Origin: JABDGV01 sp964577935
Lineage (GTDB): Bacteria > Chlamydiota > Chlamydiia > Chlamydiales > FEN-1388
Reading direction: 5' to 3'
Length of the DNA: 64,000 nucleotides
NCBI GenBank assembly: GCA_964577935.1
Contig: CAZOAJ010000006.1
Span: 1-64,000 of the forward strand
In this document: positions 36,269 to 43,146 of the stretch, piece by piece
How positions within the stretch are numbered: position 1 is the stretch's first letter
Layout: each line of letters opens with the position of its first letter
Translations under genes and position numbers: made by a program
Notes under the pieces: model-generated
What the model was told of the DNA's origin: nothing
The model's input: only the letters and a program-made list of their open reading frames with translations
Database searches by the model: none

Positions 36269-37347
36269 TGTTTATCAGTCATATTCAGCTTAAGCGATTC
36301 AGTAGATCTCTTTTCATGATGAAGGAGCCACTGTTTGCGTTTCAGTCCTCCTCCATAGCCACCCAATTCTCCATTTGTATTGATGACGCGATGACAGGGG
36401 ATAATAATGGCAAATTGATTTGCTCCATTTGCACGAGCAACAGCACGACAAGCCGTAGGTTGCCCAATCGCAGTCGCTATTTCCAAATAGGATCGTGTTT
36501 GGCCTGAATGTATTTTTTTTAATTCTTGCCAAACCCGCTTTTGAAATTCCGAGCCAAGAAAAATAAGTGGGGTTTTAAATTCCACTAAAGCGCCTTCAAA
36601 ATAACTTTTAAGCTCTATTTCAATTGAATTAATCGGATGAGTATAGCCCGGGATAATCGCTGCTTTTACTTTATTTCTTAGGTGCTCCACTTCCCTTTCA
36701 AGGCCCCTGCGATCTACAAATTCTAAAAGATAAAGAGCTTTTTCATCTGCAATTGCCAGCATTGGGCCTAAAGGGGTATCTATCCAAGATGACTTTAGGA
36801 GAGTGCTGTGTCCTGACTTAGTAGGTGCCGAGCCCATAATACGTGAAAATGCATCTCTGAAACCACTGCTCGATTCATAGCCGGTTGAAAGCTGCGCGTC
36901 TATTATGGACTCACCTGCTCGAATTTGCTTCATCGCAAGACCCATACGCCGAGCCCTTGCGTATTCAACAAACGTCATGCCGAAACGTTTTTTGAACTGA
37001 CGACGTGCAGTTGAAGCATCAATAGATAATGCTCGAAAATCTGCATCTTTCCATCGTTTCTCTGGAGTCTTTTCAATTGCTTCTACAAGTGTTTGGATAA
37101 GTTTTGAAACATGATGCGGATGTGAAAGCGGACGGCAGCGTTTACAGGGTCTAAATGAGGCTAAAAGTGCCTCTTGAGCTGTTTCAAAAAATTCACAATG
37201 TTCAAATTTTGGTTTTCTCGCGGGACATGTTGGACGGCAAAATACGCCGGTTGTTTTTACCCCAACAAAAAATACCCCTTCATATGCTTCATTTTTTTGA
37301 ATCAGCGCTTGGTAGTATTCAAGCATATTTTCGGCTGTAATCATCAC
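36262..37347 (-). CDS. ada: Bifunctional Ada: methylphosphotriester/O6-methylguanine repair and activator
   Basis: Ada removes methyl groups from DNA onto its own cysteines and activates repair genes when methylated. The zinc domain has Cys37, Cys41, Cys68 and Cys71 (GVFCRPTCPARKP and FRPCKRCRP), the same spacing as E. coli Ada. An AraC-type helix-turn-helix follows (STARRQFKKRFGMTFVEYAR). The C-terminal methyltransferase domain has AIIIPCHRVI with acceptor Cys318 and the preceding ACRAVARANG. Length (361) is close to E. coli (354). Start could be the second Met. The stop codon lies inside the acceptor stem of tRNA-Thr. Confidence 0.96.
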   Translation of the reverse strand: MMITAENMLEYYQALIQKNEAYEGVFFVGVKTTGVFCRPTCPARKPKFEHCEFFETAQEALLASFRPCKRCRPLSHPHHVSKLIQTLVEAIEKTPEKRWKDADFRALSIDASTARRQFKKRFGMTFVEYARARRMGLAMKQIRAGESIIDAQLSTGYESSSGFRDAFSRIMGSAPTKSGHSTLLKSSWIDTPLGPMLAIADEKALYLLEFVDRRGLEREVEHLRNKVKAAIIPGYTHPINSIEIELKSYFEGALVEFKTPLIFLGSEFQKRVWQELKKIHSGQTRSYLEIATAIGQPTACRAVARANGANQFAIIIPCHRVINTNGELGGYGGGLKRKQWLLHHEKRSTESLKLNMTDKHA

Positions 37348-37677
37348 GTCCTCACGAAATCTCTAAAATTCTTAGATGCACTTTTATTATAAAAAGAGTG
37401 GATAAAGCCATCGCCGAAATTTGAGCGTTGATTTTTTTGTAATGTCATTTTTTATGGAGAGAAGAAACGGCTTTAACACTTAGTAAGTTTTTTTGTGCGA
37501 AATATTAAATTGTAAAAAAATTTATATTAATATATTTCTCGTTTTATAACTCACTTTTTATAAAAAATCGTTGATCCATTTTGGTTTAGGGGTGCGTAAA
37601 ACGTGATCCGAAAGTCAAAAAAGATGATGGGGTTTTACATAAGCTGAGTTTTAACTCCGAAATTTAAGGGAGAGTGT
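37348..37677. other. A+T-rich intergenic region
   Basis: This divergent gap lies between ada (minus) and the His-rich gene (plus). The first 200 bases are very rich in A and T with long T and A runs. No gene or structured RNA is recognised. A clear ribosome site AAGGGAGAG lies just before ATG 37678. The sequence GGTTTTACATAAGC at 37631 recurs in near-identical form after the His-rich gene. Confidence 0.4.
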
Positions 37678-38001
37678 ATGGAACAATTGCACTCACACAA
37701 TGAAAAATGTAATTGTCATTGCCATTCGCAGGAGCATTTGAATGATCATTCCAAGGATCATTGCGATAAAGAAATGATAGAATCCTTTTTCTTTGAAGTT
37801 GCAGATTGTGCATGGCGAGAAGTACTGAAAGAGAAGATCAAGGAGTACATCTTAGCTACGCAAAATACTCAAATGACAGAGCTCGCAAAGATCGTTGCTG
37901 AAGGCAATAATCAGCGATGGAAGATCAAAATGGAAAAAAAACAGGGATGTGCGTCCTTTAGAGAGAAACTTTGTCAGTTCTTTGGGCAATCTAAGAAATA
38001 A
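37678..38001 (+). CDS. Small His/Cys-rich protein, possible metal binder
   Basis: The 107-residue protein opens with a segment dense in His and Cys (HSHNEKCNCHCHSQEHLNDH, then HSKDHCDKE), nine His and four Cys in the first 30 residues. This looks like a nickel, zinc or copper binding tail. The rest is an amphipathic helical domain ending in a basic tail. There is no signal peptide, so it is cytosolic. I do not recognise the family. A strong ribosome site supports the start. It could be a metal store or metallochaperone; that is inference from composition only. Confidence 0.65.
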   Translation: MEQLHSHNEKCNCHCHSQEHLNDHSKDHCDKEMIESFFFEVADCAWREVLKEKIKEYILATQNTQMTELAKIVAEGNNQRWKIKMEKKQGCASFREKLCQFFGQSKK

Positions 38002-38097
38002 AGTCGGTTTTACACGAAGCATTATGTACGAGTAGGAGGATAACGTCCCCGTATCAGCCTACTCAATCATATCTTAAGATCTTAAGATGTACCCCAT

Positions 38098-38193
38098 TTA
38101 GGGTACAAAATTTGAAATGACCCTTCCACTATCGATGCTCAGTTGAAAGCCTCTTGGCATCACAAGAAGCTCTTGAATGGTCATAGAACTCAT
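38098..38193 (-). CDS. Possible 31-residue ORF downstream of the DUF3309 gene
   Basis: The frame opens at ATG 38193 and ends with TAA at 38098. The reading SSMTIQELLVMPRGFQLSID looks protein-like. The same frame stays open back to the TAG stop of the DUF3309 gene, so the two are in frame with only that stop between them (15 codons before the ATG). No ribosome site is clear. It may be a tiny gene, a remnant, or chance. Confidence 0.25.
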   Translation of the reverse strand: MSSMTIQELLVMPRGFQLSIDSGRVISNFVP

Positions 38194-38238
38194 TGTGATG
38201 CGAAGTCTTCGTGATACAAAGTCTTCTTTGATTTGAAC

Positions 38239-38394
38239 CTAGATCTTTCCTAGCAAAATCAAAATTAGAATAATGATAAGTATCGTTCCAAGAGTGCCGC
38301 TTGGACCATATCCCCAACCAGCGCTGTGTGGCCATGCTGGAATTGCACCTATTAATAACAAGATCAAAATTACAAGTAAAACGGTACCTAACAT
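38239..38394 (-). CDS. DUF3309 family small membrane protein
   Basis: This 51-residue protein reads MLGTVLLVILILLLIGAIP, then WPHSAGWGYGPSGTLG, then a second hydrophobic helix ending LLGKI. That helix-WPxSxxWGYGPSG-helix plan is the DUF3309 signature. A strong ribosome site (AAGGAGG) lies before the ATG. These proteins are common in bacteria, sit in the inner membrane and have no established function; many occur near stress genes. The gene is too short for usual ORF cut-offs. Confidence 0.88.
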   Translation of the reverse strand: MLGTVLLVILILLLIGAIPAWPHSAGWGYGPSGTLGTILIIILILILLGKI

Positions 38395-38603
38395 AGCGAC
38401 TCCTCCTTAAGTGTAGTCATCTTGTCGATGCATGGATTGAGCAATTTCGTGTCGACAAGATGTAACCGATTTTTTGTTTAATAAATAAAAAAATATTTTA
38501 CCACATAAAAAATGATATATCCGTTTATTACCAAATCAGTAACATTATTAAACAACTCATGCAGTTTAGTTGCTGCGTATCATTAGATCACTCGGTGGTA
38601 GTT

Positions 38604-39251
38604 ATGTCGAAATGGATCATGGTTATCTTTGTGGCTGTTATGACATCTAATGCTATCTTATATGCTGAAACAAATGTTCTAGCCTTTTCAGGGAGCGTGC
38701 GAGACGAATCGACGAATACAAAACTTGTCCAGGAGGCGAGCCGGATTGCTCGTGATATGGGTGCTCGAGTAAAAGTTATCAACCTCAAAGACTATCCGAT
38801 GCCCTTCTATAATGAAGATCTGGAACGAGAAGAAGGAATGCCAAAAAATGCTCAAGAGTTGAGGCAATTAATGATACAAAGTCAGGTAATCTTTATAGCT
38901 TCTCCAGAGTACAATGCATCAGTTACAGCAATTCTTAAAAATGCACTCGACTGGGCATCTCGAAGCGAACAGGGAGGTTCTTCCAGAGATGCATTTAAGG
39001 GAAAAATTTTCGCTCTCATGAGTACATCTCCAGGCAAAGGCGGCGGGGCACGTGGTTTGGGTCATCTTCGAACTATAGTAGAGGCTGTCGGCGGTACTGT
39101 GCCTCTTGCGGGAGTTTCTGTCCCAAACGCATATATGGCATTTGCTGAAGATGGATCTTTGAAAGATGCAAAGCTCGAAACACAACTCAAAGAACTTGTG
39201 CAGGAGACTCTTAAGGAATCTGGTATGCATTTGACGAGAGCCACTCGTTAG
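38604..39251 (+). CDS. NADPH-dependent FMN reductase with an N-terminal signal
   Basis: The flavodoxin-like domain (from about residue 25) matches the NADPH-dependent FMN reductase/chromate reductase family: VLAFSGSVRDESTNTKLVQ, DYPMPFYNEDLE, VIFIASPEYNASVTAILKNALDWASR (the FMN loop) and KIFALMSTSPGKGGGARG. From ATG 38604 the protein starts MSKWIMVIFVAVMTSNAILYA, which looks like a cleavable signal peptide. Family members are normally cytosolic, so export would be unusual. An ATG at 38559 is in frame but adds a Cys-rich stretch with no better ribosome site. The next gene, Cfa-like, also carries a signal. Confidence 0.85.
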   Translation: MSKWIMVIFVAVMTSNAILYAETNVLAFSGSVRDESTNTKLVQEASRIARDMGARVKVINLKDYPMPFYNEDLEREEGMPKNAQELRQLMIQSQVIFIASPEYNASVTAILKNALDWASRSEQGGSSRDAFKGKIFALMSTSPGKGGGARGLGHLRTIVEAVGGTVPLAGVSVPNAYMAFAEDGSLKDAKLETQLKELVQETLKESGMHLTRATR

Positions 39252-39375
39252 GTCATTTGCAAGATGACTGTGGTCGTATTCATTCCATGAATGACAAAAT
39301 ATTTTTTAAAATTAAATAGAGGCTCTTTCCGAAAAAGAGAACTTTTAATTAAATAATGAAAAAAAGATTTGTCAT

Positions 39376-40617
39376 ATGTTGTTTCAAAAATGGTTGTTTT
39401 GCATAAGCTCATTTGTGCTTGCGGTTTTCTCTACTCCACAATCTCTGACGGCTGGAGACTCTGCTCCCGGCAGCGACAATGTACAATCTCCTGCTATTTC
39501 TTCATCTGATCCTAAAGTCGTTGTAACGGATATTTTGGCTCTTGCCGACATTAAAATTAATGGATCAAGACCTTGGGATATCACGATTCATAATGACGAG
39601 TTTTATCCTATGGTGCTATCTCAGGGTTCATTAGGCCTTGGAGAGTCCTATATGAATGGTTATTGGGACTGCCAAGCTTTAGATCAATTTTTCTTTCGAG
39701 TTCTTTCAGCCGATTTAGAGGGTCGAGTCCCATTTAATTGGGATACGGTTTGGGCCTATGTAAAAGCCAAAGTAATGAATTTGCAGGATAAAAATGGAAG
39801 CATGAAAGTTATTGATGAGCACTACCAGCTTGGAAATGATCTATATACCCGTATGTTAGGTGCATTCATGGCATACAGCTGCGGATACTGGAAAAATGCG
39901 ACAAATTTGGATGAGGCGCAGGCGGCCAAATATGACATTATCTGCCAAAAGCTTCAGCTGAAAAAAGGAATGCGAATTTTAGATATAGGCTGCGGGTGGG
40001 GTGGATTTGCTAAATACTCTGCAGAGCATTATGGAGTCGAAGTTCTTGGGATCACCCTCTCCCAAAATCAGGCTGAAATAGCTCAAAAGCTGTGCGTGGG
40101 TCTTCCTGTTGAAATCCGTGTGCAGGACTACCGAGACGTCGAGGGGACCTTCGATAGAATTTTAGAGATCGGCATGTTTGAACACGTGGGTGAAAAAAAT
40201 TATAGAACCTTCATGGAAATTGTGCATCGCTGTTTAAAACCAGGGGGGCTCTTTATGCTTCATACCATCGGGACGAATCAGTCGACCTGCGTTACAGATC
40301 CTTGGATTCATAAATATATTTTCCCAAATAGTCATCTTCCTTCCATTAGTCAAATAGGGAGGTCTATTGAAGGATTATTTATCATGGAAGATTGGCATAA
40401 TTTCGGTGCCGACTACGATAAAACCTTGATGGCTTGGTTTGCGAATTTCAATGGAAGTTGGGATATCCTTAAAGCAAAGTATAGCGATCGATTTTATCGA
40501 ATGTGGAAGTATTACCTTCTTTCATGCGCCGGAGCGTTCAGAGCTCGCCAGATTCAGCTGTGGCAAGTTGTTCTCTCTAAAGATGGAGTCGTTGGCGGCT
40601 ACATAGCTCCACGATAA
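39376..40617 (+). CDS. Cyclopropane-fatty-acyl-phospholipid synthase with a signal peptide
   Basis: Cfa adds a methylene from S-adenosylmethionine across lipid double bonds. The core is typical: LGESYMNGYWDCQALDQFF, HYQLGNDLYTRML, AYSCGYWKNATNLDEAQ, the SAM motif ILDIGCGWGGFAKY, the EHVGEKNYRTF active-site phrase and LHTIGTNQS near the C-terminal third. Length 413 exceeds E. coli Cfa (382). The extra N-terminus MLFQKWLFCISSFVLAVFS, with a likely cut after LTAGD, is a signal peptide, followed by a Ser/Pro linker. Cfa normally works from the cytosolic face. A perfect hairpin follows the stop. Confidence 0.9.
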   Translation: MLFQKWLFCISSFVLAVFSTPQSLTAGDSAPGSDNVQSPAISSSDPKVVVTDILALADIKINGSRPWDITIHNDEFYPMVLSQGSLGLGESYMNGYWDCQALDQFFFRVLSADLEGRVPFNWDTVWAYVKAKVMNLQDKNGSMKVIDEHYQLGNDLYTRMLGAFMAYSCGYWKNATNLDEAQAAKYDIICQKLQLKKGMRILDIGCGWGGFAKYSAEHYGVEVLGITLSQNQAEIAQKLCVGLPVEIRVQDYRDVEGTFDRILEIGMFEHVGEKNYRTFMEIVHRCLKPGGLFMLHTIGTNQSTCVTDPWIHKYIFPNSHLPSISQIGRSIEGLFIMEDWHNFGADYDKTLMAWFANFNGSWDILKAKYSDRFYRMWKYYLLSCAGAFRARQIQLWQVVLSKDGVVGGYIAPR

Positions 40618-40631
40618 AATCCAATAGAATA

Positions 40632-40671
40632 GAGGAGTAGCTTCAGGTAAAGAGATAACAAGCTACTCCTC
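40632..40671. repeat. 12-bp perfect inverted repeat between convergent genes
   Basis: GAGGAGTAGCTT (40632-40643) pairs with AAGCTACTCCTC (40660-40671) over a 16-base loop. It lies between the convergent ends of the Cfa-like gene and the AlkD-like gene. No T run follows on either strand. It probably serves as a shared 3' end structure. Confidence 0.7.
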
Positions 40672-40688
40672 ACAACATAAATGGGGTT

Positions 40689-41408
40689 TTAAGAAAGATT
40701 TCTTAAGGCTCTTTTACAGATTTTTTCTGTATTGCTTGTCGGAGACTGCTCTTTCCAGCTTCTACAAAGGTCTATAACCCATTGTGGGTGATCTTTGCCG
40801 GCATCATTCAGCCAGTTCCCCACAGAGAGCTGAACATAGCGGCTAGAGTCATCTTTCAGTGGTTCAAGAAGAGGTAGTCCTTGCCATGGCGCATTTCGTA
40901 ATGTTCGAATATGCTGACACCATACTCCACGAGGCCTTGAACTTTCGCTAGAGAATCGCCGAATCTTGTCGGAAGAATCAAGAGTTAAAGGTTCAAGGAG
41001 CTTTATCGATAAAGATATATCTTCTGCGATATTTTCCCTTAAGGCCATCCATGCAAATTCACGTACTCCCGAGTTAGAATCATCTGCAAGAGGTTTTATA
41101 AGATTAAGTTTCTCTTGTAAGCTCAGGTTATGTTCGCTAAGGAGGTAGCATGCAAGCGACCTAAGGGTATCAGAGCGATGTGCTTTGAGGTATTCAAATA
41201 TATGAAATCCATTTTGTTCATAGAGGCATGAGCCAAGTAGTTTCATTTTTTTTGTAATGCCCAATTTTGGGTCAATCGGTGGAATACTTAAGTTTGGTAG
41301 GGTGGTCTTGATCAGCAGAGAGTAGTCAATAGCTAATGATTCCATAAGATTCCGAGCTTCATCAAGTCCTAAAGAAAGCTCTTGGATCCGTTCAGGGGAT
41401 GGTTTCAT
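40689..41408 (-). CDS. AlkD/AlkC-like HEAT-repeat DNA alkylation repair protein
   Basis: These glycosylases excise alkylated bases with a superhelical HEAT fold. The 239-residue protein is all helical, with repeats such as SDTLRSLACYLLSEHNLSLQEKL and NSGVREFAWMALRENIAE. The phrase SSESSRPRGVWCQHIRTL, followed by LEPLKDDSSRYVQLSVGNWLNDAGKDHPQWV, closely follows the AlkC/AlkD family, where SVANxLNDxxKDHP is characteristic. It faces the Cfa-like gene. Together with ada it suggests an alkylation-damage defence. Confidence 0.82.
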   Translation of the reverse strand: MKPSPERIQELSLGLDEARNLMESLAIDYSLLIKTTLPNLSIPPIDPKLGITKKMKLLGSCLYEQNGFHIFEYLKAHRSDTLRSLACYLLSEHNLSLQEKLNLIKPLADDSNSGVREFAWMALRENIAEDISLSIKLLEPLTLDSSDKIRRFSSESSRPRGVWCQHIRTLRNAPWQGLPLLEPLKDDSSRYVQLSVGNWLNDAGKDHPQWVIDLCRSWKEQSPTSNTEKICKRALRNLS

Positions 41409-41523
41409 GGTATATATTCCATACGATATTTATGCGGACATTTGTTTTGAGTCTGAGTATATCGGAGAGCTTTTCAAAATTGGAGATAGGGACGAAAAAA
41501 AGTTATGACATGAAAGGAAATCG

Positions 41524-41555
41524 GATATCCAGGCGTATGTTTAAGCCTGGATATC
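41524..41555. repeat. 11-bp inverted repeat after the lipoprotein gene
   Basis: GATATCCAGGC (41524-41534) mirrors GCCTGGATATC (41545-41555) over a 10-base loop, just downstream of the lipoprotein stop at 41580 (minus strand). A strong T run is not adjacent. It is likely a transcript end. Confidence 0.65.
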
Positions 41556-41579
41556 GATGAGTGTGTGCCTTGGGATAAA

Positions 41580-42062
41580 TTATTGACGTGCAATAACTCT
41601 TGATCTGCTGCTGTTGTGGTGATGGCTGATCATTAACCATACCTTTTGTCCGACTCCAAGCCTTGGTTCCACACCTTGAACCACTGTTCGAGTTTCTCCA
41701 TTTTCAAGCTGCAGAATATATTGCATGGCATTTTGGCTTTTTAAACTCTTCTCTGCAAAAGCACCAGCTGTTGCTCCAATAATACCGCCTGCAATAGTTG
41801 CAACAGTATTTCCGCCGCCTTTTCCAAATTGCGAACCTACAATTGCGCCGCCAACGCCGCCGCCAACAAGACCTAGCCCATTATTTTCAAGATAGTCTTG
41901 GTCTTGAATTGTGACTTCTCGGGCATCGATAATTGTGCCAGCATAGGTTACTGCAGATTCTCCTACAGATGCTCCAGAGTAGACATCTGAGGATATTTGT
42001 CGAGCGCACCCTGCCATTGAAAGAGCGATAAGGCAAAGAATCCCTAATTTTTTTACAGGCAT
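41580..42062 (-). CDS. Glycine-zipper lipoprotein, SlyB/17-kDa antigen type
   Basis: I use ATG 42062, six bases after GAGG; a frame-open ATG at 42089 is less likely. The start MPVKKLGILCLIALSMAGCA is a lipoprotein signal with lipobox SMAGC. The central part is a Gly-zipper: GLGLVGGGVGGAIVGSQFG and TVATIAGGIIGATAGAF, as in SlyB and the rickettsial 17-kDa antigen family. The C-terminal part (QYILQLENGETRTVVQG) is the usual small beta domain. These lipoproteins sit in the outer membrane and support envelope stability. It is the last of a three-gene run with the kinase-like gene and the ABC exporter. Confidence 0.88.
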   Translation of the reverse strand: MPVKKLGILCLIALSMAGCARQISSDVYSGASVGESAVTYAGTIIDAREVTIQDQDYLENNGLGLVGGGVGGAIVGSQFGKGGGNTVATIAGGIIGATAGAFAEKSLKSQNAMQYILQLENGETRTVVQGVEPRLGVGQKVWLMISHHHNSSRSRVIARQ

Positions 42063-42089
42063 AGAATCCTCAAAATGATTTTTGAACAA

Positions 42090-43112
42090 TTATTTTAACA
42101 GCTGTGTATTTTTATTTGAAATAGTTTTAGCTGTACTCTTTTTTATTTGAATATCTAATTGATCTTTATAAAAAGGGAGCAAATCTGGAAAAGACAATTC
42201 TAGCCATCTTTTTAGTGGTCGCATGTGTTTTAAGTTTTTCTTCATGATCAAATGCTGTTTATCGGCGCCTCTTTTTCTTAGTTTCCCGATATCGAGGAGA
42301 ATTGGCTTATTTTCAACAAAACCAACATTTTGATTCCGAATCAAGGCTCCATCGCAGTCTTCAATCCCTTTTGAAGCTATTTTTTCAAGAAGGGTTATGA
42401 TTGAAGCGATCGATTGTTTAGCCTCGTCAGTTTTCCCGGTGTAACACTGCCGAACAATTTGCTCTTTAAAAGGAATAGCTTTTTTTTGGAGAAGAAAAAA
42501 GTAGTTTTCAATATCGACTTTCAGCAGATCCCCCTTCTTTGTGAATAACCAAACCGAAGGTTTGAGAGCTCTGTTTCCTTTTGTTCCATTTGATTCCAAA
42601 GATGGTTTTTTTGAGCCAATTACGATTGGCTGATTGCTTGCGTGTAGGTAGATAGTTGAGGTTTCTTCAGGAATTTCTGAGGCGCATAATAAAAAGCTAT
42701 TAGCAATTTTTTTGATTTTTTTAGCCTTTGAATCTGCTTTCGGCTTCTTTAATAATTTTATAACATATTTTCCATCTTCCGATTGAAAAGCAAAAGACTG
42801 TTTGCCTTTTCCTAGATAAAAATAGGGTTGAGATAGGGCATCAAAAGGTAAATGACCAATAATTTTATTTTTGATTTTTGCCTTCTCTAGATCTTTTATA
42901 GAGACGAAGGACCCAGCTGTAACTTTTCGTTTTTCGCGATTGTATCGGTGAATCTTTTTGGAGATAAGAAAAGATGTTGGGAAACTCAGAAGAAGAGCGA
43001 GAACAATGAGAATAATATAGAGTTGTTTTTGAGTGATAATGCTGTCAGGTTTTTGTGGTGTCGCATTTCTGTGTAGAGGTGCTGCAATTTTTGCCGTTTT
43101 TTGGGTATTCAT
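42090..43112 (-). CDS. Membrane-anchored protein-kinase-like protein
   Basis: After a basic start, residues 31-50 form one membrane helix (LYIILIVLALLLSFPTSFLI). A kinase-like fold follows: the glycine-rich loop YLGKGKQSFAFQSEDGKYVI (99-118), with the strand Lys at 119, a long helical segment, then KGIEDCDGALIRNQNVGF (248-265) as catalytic loop and ILLDIGKLRK (271-280), where DIG stands for DFG. The Lys and both Asp residues are present, so activity is possible, but the HRD motif is altered. The plan recalls LPS-core kinases of the WaaP/KdkA type as well as Ser/Thr kinases. It sits between the ABC exporter (34 bases upstream) and the lipoprotein. The substrate is unknown. Confidence 0.6.
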   Translation of the reverse strand: MNTQKTAKIAAPLHRNATPQKPDSIITQKQLYIILIVLALLLSFPTSFLISKKIHRYNREKRKVTAGSFVSIKDLEKAKIKNKIIGHLPFDALSQPYFYLGKGKQSFAFQSEDGKYVIKLLKKPKADSKAKKIKKIANSFLLCASEIPEETSTIYLHASNQPIVIGSKKPSLESNGTKGNRALKPSVWLFTKKGDLLKVDIENYFFLLQKKAIPFKEQIVRQCYTGKTDEAKQSIASIITLLEKIASKGIEDCDGALIRNQNVGFVENKPILLDIGKLRKRGADKQHLIMKKNLKHMRPLKRWLELSFPDLLPFYKDQLDIQIKKSTAKTISNKNTQLLK

Positions 43113-43146
43113 TTTGAAAGTCGTAATCTAATCTTTTATAGCAACT

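Noticed and set aside
38129..38335. A 68-codon minus-strand ORF over the DUF3309 gene
   Set aside because: It is out of frame with the DUF3309 protein, which has a clear family pattern and ribosome site.
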